Origin: Pegoplata infirma
Taxonomy: Eukaryota; Arthropoda; Insecta; Diptera; Anthomyiidae
DNA: 64,000 nucleotides
Reading direction: 5' to 3'
NCBI GenBank assembly: GCA_963921195.1
Contig: OY992537.1
Coordinates: forward strand, 95,624,736-95,688,735
Under the pieces are notes generated by a model. That model was not told the DNA's origin. It was given only the letters and a program-made list of their open reading frames with translations, and did not search any database. The position numbers and the translations under genes are program-made. Shown here in pieces: positions 54,747-64,000 of the stretch. Positions within the stretch are counted from its first letter, which is position 1, and every line of letters starts with the position of its first letter.

Positions 54747-55480
54747 TGCACTTATTTTTGCACTCACTTACGAAATGTACAGCTCTTTTGGCTTTTTTAA
54801 TGGGTTCCTCGACTGATTTTTCAATTCGTTTTGCATGGAATAGCAAACTAATATAACATTATTTTTTCTAAAAAATCTTCCGCAGAACATTATCATGATT
54901 TAATGTTTTGTGCAAGAGTACATCAAAAAATTTTTTTTTCATAAATTTTTTTCATAATTTTTTTACATCTAAAAAAATGTTTTTTCATCAAAAATGTTTC
55001 TTTGTTCCATTTAAAAAAAAAATAATTTTTCATCAAAAAATTTTTTTTTTCTTCCTTATTAATAATTTTGCTTTTCGTGAAAAAATTTAATTTTTTAAAA
55101 TTTTTTTTATCAAAACTACTTTTTCACCAAGTCTTAACTTTTGGCATAAAAATTTTCCATTTGTTTAACAAATGTACAAGAAACTAGTGAGAGTGTTTAA
55201 TTCCTTTCTAAACGCCTTAATTCGGCTAAACAAGTAAAAAAAATATTTTTTTACATAAAAAAGTTTTTCGCGGAATTTCTTTTTTTTCACAAAAAAAAAT
55301 AAAATTTTAGCGGATTTTTTTTTTTTTTTTTTTATTGTGGAGAGATCAATTTGGCAATGCCGAATTAAACTATTTTACTTGTTTCTTTTAAATTTTTTAA
55401 TTTTATTGACAAATTAAGTATGAGAGTCAAAATTATTTTAAGCCTTTTTAACTTAAATAAAATATATTTTAGGTGTTCAG
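54747..55480. repeat. Poly(T)CATCAAA tract and ATACCC element ends
   Basis: Runs of T broken by CATCAAA-type words, with ATTCGGCTAAACAAG (about 55213) and GGCAATGCCGAATTAAAC (about 55351) as remnant ATACCC-family termini. No gene. Confidence 0.5.
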
Positions 55481-55489
55481 ATTGTTCAT

Positions 55490-55680
55490 CAGAAATCAGC
55501 AAATATTTCTGCTAAAATCAGCTGACATCAGCAGATTTCTTTGCTGTCTTAACATATGTGCTGATTTGCGCTAGATTACCAAGACAGAAATTTAGCAAAC
55601 AGCGTTTGCTAAAATCAGCAGATTTCTCATATGCCTGTATTTGCATTTTCCGCAGATTTTCTGCTAATTGGAAAGAAGTT
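55490..55680 (+). repeat. Dispersed repeat with CAGCAGATTTCTGCTAAAAT motifs, copy 2
   Basis: Colinear with 1296-1480. TTGCTAAAATCAGCAGATTT and GATTTCTCATATG are shared. Confidence 0.5.
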
Positions 55681-56429
55681 TTATTTGATCGAAATCCTAA
55701 TTTTACACCTTAACATTTTTCTAAGAGTTCCTTAGAAAACTTCTTTCCTTATTCCAATATAAATTTATTTGATTACATTCATTACTTTAATGATTGTTTG
55801 CTCAAATCATTGCAGCAAATATCTTTGAAAACTCAATTACTTTAAAAGGTGTTTTTTTTTCGCCATTTATCAATATCCGCCGTAAGCAAATACTACGTAA
55901 ATTTTACAGAAAAACAAAATGATAAAAAAAACACAGTGACTACACTCAAAAAAAAAAACTTGTAAAATTAGCTAAAAATTTAGTTAAAAATAACTAAAAA
56001 AACACCTGGTTTTGAACCTGCCAAATTTTTGTTAATTTAACTAAAAACATTTAGTTGTTAATTCGTAAAATAGATTTAGCAAAAAAACCATCAATTTAAC
56101 TAAAATATTAGCTAACAATTTTGTAACATTTTTACGTTATTCGTTTACCAAAAAATTACTCGAATTTAGCAAAATTTTTTGTTACTTTTTGTAAGTATAA
56201 ATTTACAAAAAATGTTTGCTAAATATTCTGTAAATTTGTTAAACATTACAAATTTGAAAGAACCTAAAATCCAAAATTCTGATAAAACTAAAAAGAAACA
56301 TTAATTTACAAAGCATGTTGATTTTATTGATATTTAATGAAAAATGTTTACATGTAGTAATTTCTTCTATATTGTTACATGTAGTTCTTTAACTTTTTAC
56401 CAGTTGGCGTTTTGAATGTTGCAAATTCT

Positions 56430-56610
56430 TCTTCTTTTCGCTGTTAGATAATGCTTCGTCATATGACATTAGACGGCGTTTCCGGTCATCTTTATTTGTA
56501 GGTAATGTTTCTTCATTTGACATTAGATGGCGTACCGCTCATTTTTTATTTTTGGGTAATTTTCCTTCATTTGAAATTAGATGGCGTTACCGGTCATTTT
56601 ATATCATTTT
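56430..56610 (+). repeat. About 65-bp tandem repeat with ATTAGATGGCG
   Basis: Three units sharing GGTAAT-TTTCTTCATTTGACAT and TTAGATGGCGT-CCGGTCAT. Two more TAGATGGCG sites lie near the other end of the same element. Confidence 0.7.
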
Positions 56611-57444
56611 TGCATGACTGAATTAGAATTTTATAGAATAAAAAAGTTAAAATTTTTACATTGAAAAAGAAAAATGTTTATTGTTTTATACCTGGTGATG
56701 TTATTTGTTTGAAATTGATTCATTGTCCTTTTTTAGATCTAAAAAACAAAATATTTTTTGGTTAACAAACAACACAAATTGAAATCATAAGTTGATACTT
56801 ACACGGGTAGTTGTTTTGCCAGGTACCTGCCTAGATTGTCATCGTTACACCAAAATGAGTATTTATCCAATAGGAATCTTGTATAAATATCCTTACTGAA
56901 ATAAATAATATTAATTTATTTTATATATTTTTTAAATAATATAAATTTTATTTCTTTTTTTATTATTATTTTTTAATTTTTTTTGTATAAAACACGCGTC
57001 TTTTCGATTTGAAAATTTGTGTACACTATTTTTTTTAGAAAAATAAGAGCATCAAAAGGAATGAAAAGAAATAATGTGGTCAATTTTAAGTTTTTCTACT
57101 TCAACCAGCGATTTTTATTTGCCTATGACCGCAACACAAAGGCTTTGGCTTTAGGCTTCAAAAAAAAATAAAAAAGGTATTTTCCGAGTTTTAAAATACA
57201 TTACATGAAAAAAAATGCATTACAAAAAGAAAATGGGACTTTGAAAATAAATTTCATGTAAAATTTAACCAGTACAAATCAAAATTACACATAAGTATGT
57301 TGAAATTAAAAAAAAAAAAATATTAAATTTTTATTGGTTACAGATAAATTTCCTGGTTGAAATTTTCCAAAACTTAAAATTAAGACTAAATCGTGTCCAC
57401 AAATAGTTCTTCTAACTAATATTACAAAATGTTAAAATTTAAAG

Positions 57445-57612
57445 CAGTGATACGCATTTTTGTAATTCCTATTCCCGCGGGAATAGGCGCTGCTTGTGCG
57501 CTGTCAACACAAATACACTATAAAATTCTGTTGCTTAAGCAAATTTGTTGACTTTTCGCTTGCTACTACCCACACAAGCATAAATGTTATAGTATGTGTC
57601 TGCGTATCGCTG
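57445..57612 (-). mobile_element. 168-bp hAT MITE, copy 2
   Basis: Ends CAGTGATACGCA and TGCGTATCGCTG. The perfect 8-bp target duplication ATTTAAAG is at 57437-57444 and 57613-57620. The interior matches the inverse of 26253-26428, including the CCCGCGGG palindrome. Confidence 0.9.
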
Positions 57613-57869
57613 ATTTAAAGTGTCACGCCAGCTAAAAATGACAAATCCAGTTTATTTCCGGAATAAGTTGGGGGCAAACAATAAATCGTTGAAAATAATT
57701 TCAAATTTTTATTATATGGATTTTTGTATATGACTTTGGTGGAGTTCAATGTTTGTTTAAGATAATACAAATTAGCTAAATTTTACCTATTTACTTACCT
57801 ATTAGCTAAATTTTACCTATTTTTACATTTTATGTCAATATAAAATTTGTAACATAGTATTGTTATTAC

Positions 57870-58887
57870 TAGGGCAGCATTTCCATGCACTAAAAATCGA
57901 AAATAATGCTAAAAAATGCAAAATATGCCCTACAAAAAACTAAGATTATGCAGTAAAAATATTAAACGTGAACAATTAAAATCTTGTTTTCATATGAAAA
58001 ATAATATCAAAAATTAAAACTTTATAAAAACACTTAAGATTTTTTTTTTTTGTAAATTTGGACAATTTATTAACGAATAATTAACCCATTTTGGACCAAG
58101 ATTCAATTTATTTATTTTTTTTGGAAAAAAGTACTTTTTTTTCAATGTTTTGCTATCCCAGAAAAGCCTGTAGTTCAACTTATTTTTGCACTTTAATTAT
58201 TTGTATTTATTTGCTATTTTATTAAATTATTTTAGTATTTTTAGAATTTAATTATAAATTAAATCTAAAAATAATATTAATTAAAAGCCGAAAATAAAAA
58301 AAATGCTAAATTTTCGTTTTTGCTTAAAACAATTTCTGTGCTGACGCACGTTGCATTTGAAATTTACCTGAAATTCCAACTTTTTTATACATAAATATTT
58401 TTTTGAAAAAGGTTTTCTCTACTATTCGAAAAATCTAACAGCGGGTGGAAATGGGTTAAAAAAATATTTTTCGTGTCCATAAAAACAATTTTTTCAAATC
58501 AAAAAAAAAAAAAAAAAAATATGAATCAAATTAATGGCGATTTTGCTAATTTTTTCCAAAATATGCATTAAGAAGTTGCAAATATGCACAAAACTACAAA
58601 AAAAAAGAAATTTAAAAAAACAGTTTTTTTAAGTTAATATGTATCAACTTATTTGTGGTTTTTCTAATTTATGCCAAAATACATTAAAATATGCATTAAA
58701 AAGATGCAAATATACATTTAAAATATGTTTTTAAAAGCAAAATATGCAGTCTTTTCACTACAATGTGCAAAAATATTCTAAAACAAATCGTTTCAATTTT
58801 AAATAATTGATTTGGAAAAATAATTGAGCAATATTTCGTTTAGACTATACGCAAAAAGCATGCATTTGCATAAAAATCGCAGCCCCA
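57870..58887. mobile_element. hAT-type element, TAGGGCAGC ends
   Basis: TAGGGCAGCATTTCCATGCA and TAAAAATCGCAGCCCCA are imperfect inverted ends. The flanks GTTATTAC and GTAATTAC match at 7 of 8 bases. Subterminal ATGCAAAATATGC motifs occur at both ends, as in 26623-27307. Confidence 0.65.
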
Positions 58888-60605
58888 GTAATTACTTAGA
58901 ACAAAAATACTAACACAAGTACATTGAAAGTGTAAAATCAATTTGTTTTTGGTCTCTTCCAACGTTTTAGCGAGTTGTTAGCTTAGGTAAGAAATAGCAA
59001 TTTATAAATTTAAATTAAATATTGTCGCTCACTAAATGAAAAACGCTACTTTGAATGGTAGACAAATTAAAAACGCTACTTTTAGTGAGAAAAACGATTA
59101 ATTTTCAACATTGCTCTGTAAATAAAAACAGTGCTGCCGTGTATTAAAAAAAATACCTCACAATCTCAGAATTTTTCTAAACGAAAATGTTTCAGAATCT
59201 AAGAAATTTTATTTAAAAAGTTAAAGGCAGTAAAGCCGAAATTTTTTTGTTGTCACATATTTTTTTGTCAAAAAATACTTATAATTTAAGAATTACTAAA
59301 AAATATATATTTATTCTTTTTATATAAAATTTAAAAATTTATGTTAATATCGGGAGGGTGGTTTGTATGGAGACTAGAGGCGAAACTGGTCCGATTTCTT
59401 TAAATTTGTGAAGTTTAAAGATCAATTCTGAGTCGAACTAATATTTCGGGTTATAAACAAAAACACTCTGTGGTGCAAGGTATAAATATTGTGGTATCTA
59501 CGAATTTCTGAAGCTTTAACTAAACACTTACCATACGCCGATTAAATATACTTAAGTAATAACTTGGTTATTTAAAATGTTTTGTTTACAATATATCCAA
59601 TGAGTTAAAAAAAAGTTGTTAGTTCTGAGATTTTGGATGTTTTTTGTGTTGACGTTGAAAATGTTAAAGCTTAAGGACGGCAACTCTGCCGTTGTTTGCA
59701 AAAGAAAGACAAACATATAAGGGAGTGAGAGAGAACCACTATGCTAATTTTCGCGAAATTGCATTATCCACCAACAGGTAAAAAAGGAATAGAAAAAAAA
59801 ACAGCCTTTTTGTAAAACACAAAAATAACCCTTATTTATGAAACACTTGTAACATTTTTATTATCTTTCGTTTCTCTTGTAAAATCAAATGATTTATTAA
59901 GACATTTATCTTTAAATTTATAATAGACAGATATTTTTGCCTCCAGATAATAGACCAGAGACTATTGCAATTTAGTTTCCTCTAAAATTAAATCTTTTTC
60001 AAATACACTACAATGTAATAAAAATTTGTATTTTTTCAAATACATATTCAAAAAGATGCAGCAATATTTCTGCTAGATGGCGTTTTTTTGACTGTTACCT
60101 AAGACACAAGAACGTAAATTTTCTTCTTTTCACTAGATGGCGCTTTTTAACTGGCAATTTTTTTAAAAAAATAGCAAAGAAGTTAGTTAAAATTAGCAAA
60201 AAAAACTTGTAAAAAAAATTGTAAACTCAATTTTGCGATTAACAAAAAAAATTAATTCAAAATTTGTAAAAAAAACTGTATAATTGTAAAGTGAATTTAG
60301 CTAAAAATTTAGTTAAAGTGCTGATTTCAACTAAAAATTTGCTAATCAAGTAGTAAACTTGAATTAAGAGAAAAAATTTGCTAACTTTACAATTTTTTTT
60401 TTTTGAGTGTATAGATTCAACAGAGAAGAAAATTTGTTTGACAAGTTGGTTGACATTTACAACAAAACCAAATGAAATTTGTCAATTTGACAACTAACTA
60501 ACAGAAAAACTTTAACGAAAACAAAAGAACCTCAAAAAAAAACAAAATGTGTTAAATATTCAAATAAAAAAAAAAAAGTTTTTAACAAAAAAGTTTAACC
60601 AGCAG

Positions 60606-60925
60606 CAATAAAAAAACACAAGTAGAAAAGTTAAATTCCACTTGGCCCAATTCAGGAATACCCTTCACAAATTAAATTCGGTTGTGCCGAATCTTTGATA
60701 CCCTCCAACATAGTAAAACATTACTTTTGGTACTTTTAAAATTTTCTGAAATTTCCATTTAGGGGGGTAAATTTTATATTTTCTAAAATAATGATCCTAG
60801 GCACTTGAAATATTGAATGTAGGATCCTTTAGTAAAAAAAAAACATTTTTGTAGAAGTACTTTTAGGAAATTCGGGTTATAAGGGTCTAAAAAGGGGTAA
60901 AAATTGTACATTTGGTACTTATTAT
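60606..60925 (-). mobile_element. ATACCCTCC element termini with satellite-like body, copy 11
   Basis: ACAAGTAGAAAAGTTAAATT and AAATTCGGTTGTGCCGAATC precede ATACCCTCCAACATAG. The body has TTTGGTACTTTTAAAATTTT and GTAGGATCCTTTAGT, related to the 145-bp satellite. Its continuation after the insert is 61411-61450. Confidence 0.55.
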
Positions 60926-60927
60926 AC

Positions 60928-61408
60928 ACACAAAATTATTGGCTAAAAATTATCAATGAAATCTATTGATCAACAAAATTTATATGAGTCAATTTGATTA
61001 AAATTTTTGTTATTTTCTTTAACCGTCGAATTACAAATTTTCAACATACCAGATTTTTTTCGCTTAAATTTTTTTTAATAGATTCAAAAATATACAAAAT
61101 AATAGGGCTTAACTTTTTTTTATTGTTGGCAACATATTGGAAAGCAAAAAAGATGAATTTTTTGATAATTTTGTGATAAGCTTACAATACATTTGTTAAA
61201 TCAATCATTATTTTGATTGACTATAAAAAAAAAAATTAATAAAATTTTTGATCAAAGTCGAAAAAATGTTTGATTGAAAAAATTTTCAATCAATCACCTA
61301 CAATTTGATGATTGGTATAACAATTTTTTTAATTGGAGGAATTTCAATCAAAAAATTGATTGAATCCGCGTTTTTGTTGATAGAAATTCGATTCAAATTT
61401 TTTCTGTG
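60928..61408. mobile_element. CACACAAAATTATTGGC element, copy C
   Basis: 481 bp, flanked by TA on both sides. CACACAAAATTATTGGC and AAATTTTTTCTGTG ends. Without it the host reads GTACTTATTATATTTCCTT, like GGTACCTTTTATATTTCCTT at 31272. Confidence 0.8.
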
Positions 61409-61510
61409 TATATTTCCTTAAATAGTGGTCCTAGAAACTTAATATTTTAAATCTGGATCATCAGAAAAAAAAACTTATAAAACTAATTTTTTGAAAAAAA
61501 AAAAAAAAAA

Positions 61511-61563
61511 CAAGTATAAAAGTTATATTCGACTTGGCCGAATCTATGAATACCCTCCACAAT
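61511..61563 (-). repeat. ATACCCTCC element terminal fragment
   Basis: ACAAGTATAAAAGTTATATTCG, hairpin TTCG-acttgg-CCGAA, then ATACCCTCCACAATG. Only the terminus is clear. Confidence 0.5.
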
Positions 61564-62570
61564 GCCCTTTTTAAAGGATAGTAAATTTTTTAATGTAAAG
61601 AAAATTAAAAATTTTTTTTAGAAATATTTTATTTTGAGTAAAAACTTTTTTTTTGTCATTTTTGTAAAAAAAAAAATAATTTTGTAATTTTTTTTTGAGT
61701 GTAAAATTTCTTTCGAGTGTAAATTTTTTTTTAGTGTAAAAATATTTCCGAGTGACAAAAATACTCTGTAAATTAATTTTGTGGCTAATAATTGTTTTTA
61801 AAGCTTGTTTTTTAAAACTCGGGGTTTTCAACACGTGAATTTTAGGTGAAACCAATCTGAAATTCAGGGTTTTGCTTATAACTTTAGAACCACTGCACAG
61901 AGGTAAAAACCGGCCAAAACTAAAAAAAAAAATGTCGCAGAGTTTTGTACTCTTGCCCAAAATATTAAATCATGATAATGTTTTATTTAATAAAAAGTTG
62001 TTACGAATAAATTCCAAAAATGATATTTTTTAAGAAAAAAATAACTCCAAGAAATTTCTTAAATACACTTGCAGGATTTATTCAATATTCAGAAAAAAAA
62101 AAAATAAAAACTAAGAACAAATCAAGACAATACAAAAAATTAGTCAAAAAAATGCAGATAAATTCAGAAAAAATCACAAAATTTAAAACAAAAACTACTG
62201 GAAAATTGAGAGAAACCTGAATATATAACATTTTAACTGATTTATTAGATTTTAATTATTTTTTTTTATTATTTTAATAAGCTTTTATTTATTCCTTAAA
62301 TTATTAAGAATTTATTTAAAATGAAATGCTTTATAAAGAATTAATTGGAAATAAATTAATTCAATAATAATAATCAAATTATTGACAATATTAGTAATAT
62401 ATATATTTTTTAAAATAATTCAAAATTCATTCAACAATGAATTTATTGATTAAATAAATAAAAAAAATGTCAACTAATTTTTCAATAGAATTTATTCTTC
62501 AAAGGTCTGTTACGACAAGCGCCGTCTGGCTGTCAGTATCGGAAGTTTTATAAGTATTAGTTTTTTGTAG

Positions 62571-62921
62571 TAGAGATGCGAGCGTGACACGTGATTACGC
62601 GTGATCATGAGTGAAATTTACGCTTGATTAGAAAAAATATTTTCGTGCGTGAGATTGCGTGGGTAATTTTGGTTTCGTAAGTTTGCGTGATTGTTTTGTG
62701 CTGTCTAAAACAGAAAACTAGTAAGAAAATCGTCATCATATTGAATTAATACAAAATTGTGATTAAAATAAGTTTTTATGATAAATTTTAGGAAATTATA
62801 CACCTCTTGTGCAAGAATTTGATATAAAGTTAAATAAAATTTTAATTATTTTATTTTCATGAGTCGTTGTAAGCGTTATTATTTCGTGCGTAAGTCGTGG
62901 GCACTCACGCGCCCATCTCTA
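62571..62921. mobile_element. 351-bp hAT-type element, TAGAGATG ends
   Basis: TAGAGATGCGAGCGTGACAC and GCACTCACGCGCCCATCTCTA ends. The 8-bp target duplication TTTTGTAG is at 62563-62570 and 62922-62929. Subterminal CGTGATTACGCGTGA/TTTCGTGCGT motifs. Non-coding. Confidence 0.9.
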
Positions 62922-62999
62922 TTTTGTAGTATGTATCTATAATATTGTTGAATAACCACAAGCAAATATATAACACCGTTTATGTTTGGTATTTAAATA

Positions 63000-63068
63000 T
63001 CGTACGGTAGCCTAGCTGACGTGGGTCAGACTCGAAAACAGAGGGTCCGGGGATCGTCCCTGTTATCA
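63000..63068 (+). other. tRNA-like block (SINE head or tRNA relic)
   Basis: GGTAGCCTAGCTGACG resembles a Pol III A box, CAGACTCGAAAACAGA resembles an anticodon arm, and GTCCGGGGATCGTCCC resembles a B box at the right distance. The cloverleaf is imperfect. It may be a decayed tRNA or a tRNA-derived SINE head. Confidence 0.35.
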
Positions 63069-63597
63069 GTCAACTTATTTTTTAAATTTTGCTCATTTAT
63101 TTTTTTTGTTAAGACCAATTTTTTTTAAACCTTTATACTTTTCTTTATTAAATTATAAAAAAAGTTAGAAAACGATTTGATTTGAATAAAAAATAAATAA
63201 ATAAAAGCTTATTAAAATAATAAACAAATAATTAAAATGTTATAAATAAGTTAAAATGTTATATAAATTTTCCAGTTGTTTTTGTTTTATATTTTGTGAT
63301 TTTTTCTGAATTTATCTGCATTTTTCTGACTAATTTTTTGTATTTTCTTGATTTGTTCTTTTAAATTTTTTTAATTTTTTTTTTTCTGAATATTGAATAA
63401 ATCCTGCTAGTGTATTTGAGAAATTTCTTGAAGTTAATTTTTTCTGAAAAAATATAATTTTTTCGAAATATGTGATGTTTATTCGTAACACCTTTTTATT
63501 ATATAAAACATTATTTAATATTTTGGGCAAGAGTACAAAACTCCGCGGCATTTTTATTTTTTTTTTAACTTTTTTTTAAATAATAAAATTATTAAAA

Positions 63598-64000
63598 AAC
63601 AGGTAAAAAATTTAAATTCGGCCTTGCCGAATGTGGTGATACCCTCAACAATTTCAAAAAGATTATTGCAAAAAACTTTATTTAAAAGGAAATTACTTTT
63701 GAAACAAAAATGTTTTTTTTGAAAAAAAAAATTTCCGCGAAAAAAAATTTAACTTTTGAACCGATGAACCGATATCGCTCAAATGCAATACCAAACTTCT
63801 CGGGAGAACTTCCAACAAATATTTTAAGTTTCAGTCATCTCTGTGCAATATTTTGTCCGCGACAGCATTTTCCACAGACAGACGGACAGACGGACATCGC
63901 TAGAATGTCTTAAAATCGATCGGGCATCATGAATATATATACTTTATGGGGTCCCAGATCGATATTTCGATGAGTTACAAACAGAATGACAAACTTATAT
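63598..64000 (-). mobile_element. ATACCCTCC dispersed element, copy 10, cut by the window end
   Basis: An inverted copy: AATTCGGCCTTGCCGAATG hairpin, GATACCCTCAACAATTTC, GGGAGAACTTCCAACAAAT, GACAGACGGACATCGCTAGA, TTTATGGGGTCCCAGATCG. Its ATACCCTCC end lies beyond 64000. It matches copy 9 best. Confidence 0.75.

Larger units (their letters stand above)
55943..60409. mobile_element. 4.5-kb TA-flanked element, CACTCAAAAAAA ends, with nested hAT elements
   Basis: CACTCAAAAAAAAAAACTTG and AATTTTTTTTTTTTGAGTG, flanked by TA (55941-55942, 60410-60411). Both subterminal regions carry TTAGCTAAAAATTTAGTTAAA motifs and, further in, repeats with TAGATGGCG (56470-56600 and 60070-60150). It contains hAT-type elements at 57445-57612 and 57870-58887. 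A fragment like 3490-3550 is at 59340-59400. No transposase frame was seen despite its length. Confidence 0.7.
61931..63553. mobile_element. 1.6-kb foldback element
   Basis: Left arm 61931-62290 and right arm 63190-63553 are inverted. Shared landmarks: GTACTCTTGCCCAAAATATT, GGATTTATTCAATATTCAGA, GCAGATAAATTCAGAAAAAA and TTATTTTAATAAGCTTTTAT. The short frames in the arms are not genes. The central part holds a hAT element and a tRNA-like block. Confidence 0.8.
26068..64000 (-). other. Inferred upstream intron, runs off the window
   Basis: The 25972-26067 exon begins at a good acceptor, so the sequence above it is intron. No further coding exon of the kinase was found up to the window end, giving at least 37.9 kb. 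Whether all of it is one intron is an inference. A small exon or alternative promoter could be missed by eye. AT-rich stretches with nothing clear are 26068-26244, 29371-29546, 34021-34640, 35640-36132, 49660-50380, 55680-55940, 60412-60605 and 61564-61930. Confidence 0.6.

Noticed and set aside
61571..62220. Lys-rich and Phe-rich frames in the 61.9-63.6 kb foldback
   Set aside because: The two arms give unrelated frames, and composition follows poly(A)/poly(T) runs.

Overview
This window looks like intronic DNA from a brachyceran fly, probably a calyptrate such as a blow fly or house-fly relative. It is strongly AT-rich, has no bacterial-type gene packing, and is full of dispersed repeats. 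Many carry the dipteran ATACCCTCC...GTCCGTCTGTC motif. The species assignment is an inference from repeat style and the gene recognised.

The only host gene seen is on the minus strand: three consecutive coding exons of a Tec-family tyrosine kinase, the fly orthologue being Btk29A. Exons at 26067-25972 and 25824-25692 encode the C-terminal part of the PH domain. The exon at 10478-10332 encodes the BTK zinc-binding motif. Splice signals and reading phases join all three without a gap. The exons are short (32, about 44 and about 49 codons) and lie in no long open frame. A 147-nt intron separates the first two. A 15.2-kb intron separates the second from the third. The sequence from 26068 to the window end would be a further intron of at least 38 kb, and 1-10331 part of the next intron.

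The introns are a nested transposon graveyard. Retroelements are: a nearly intact non-LTR retrotransposon on the minus strand (41539-44545, one in-frame TAG), a degenerate plus-strand relative (11024-12740), an RNase H-bearing Loa/I-like LINE relic on the minus strand (13010-17485), and a Jockey-like 3-prime stub with poly(A) (7729-7983). Non-autonomous DNA elements include several hAT-type elements with 8-bp target duplications (5188, 19474, 26253, 26623, 33102, 52637, 57445, 57870, 62571) and many TA-flanked elements (8430, 18132, 36553, 46655, 51580, 55943, 60928). Several of these have a matching unoccupied site elsewhere in the window.

Large palindromic structures stand out: a 5.4-kb inverted dimer (36133-41532), a 2-kb foldback (44543-46515), a hairpin at 28331-29005, and a foldback at 61931-63553. 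Satellites are also present: a 21-bp array that reverses orientation (20428-21948), a 20-bp array with higher-order structure (34850-35640 and 46560-49660), a 145-bp family (23600-25330, 30735-31640) and a 16-bp array (31690-32480).

I found no evidence of a new protein-based system. The notable content is the split kinase gene and the ordered, datable nesting of the repeats. All repeat classes were assigned from ends, target duplications and protein motifs read by eye.
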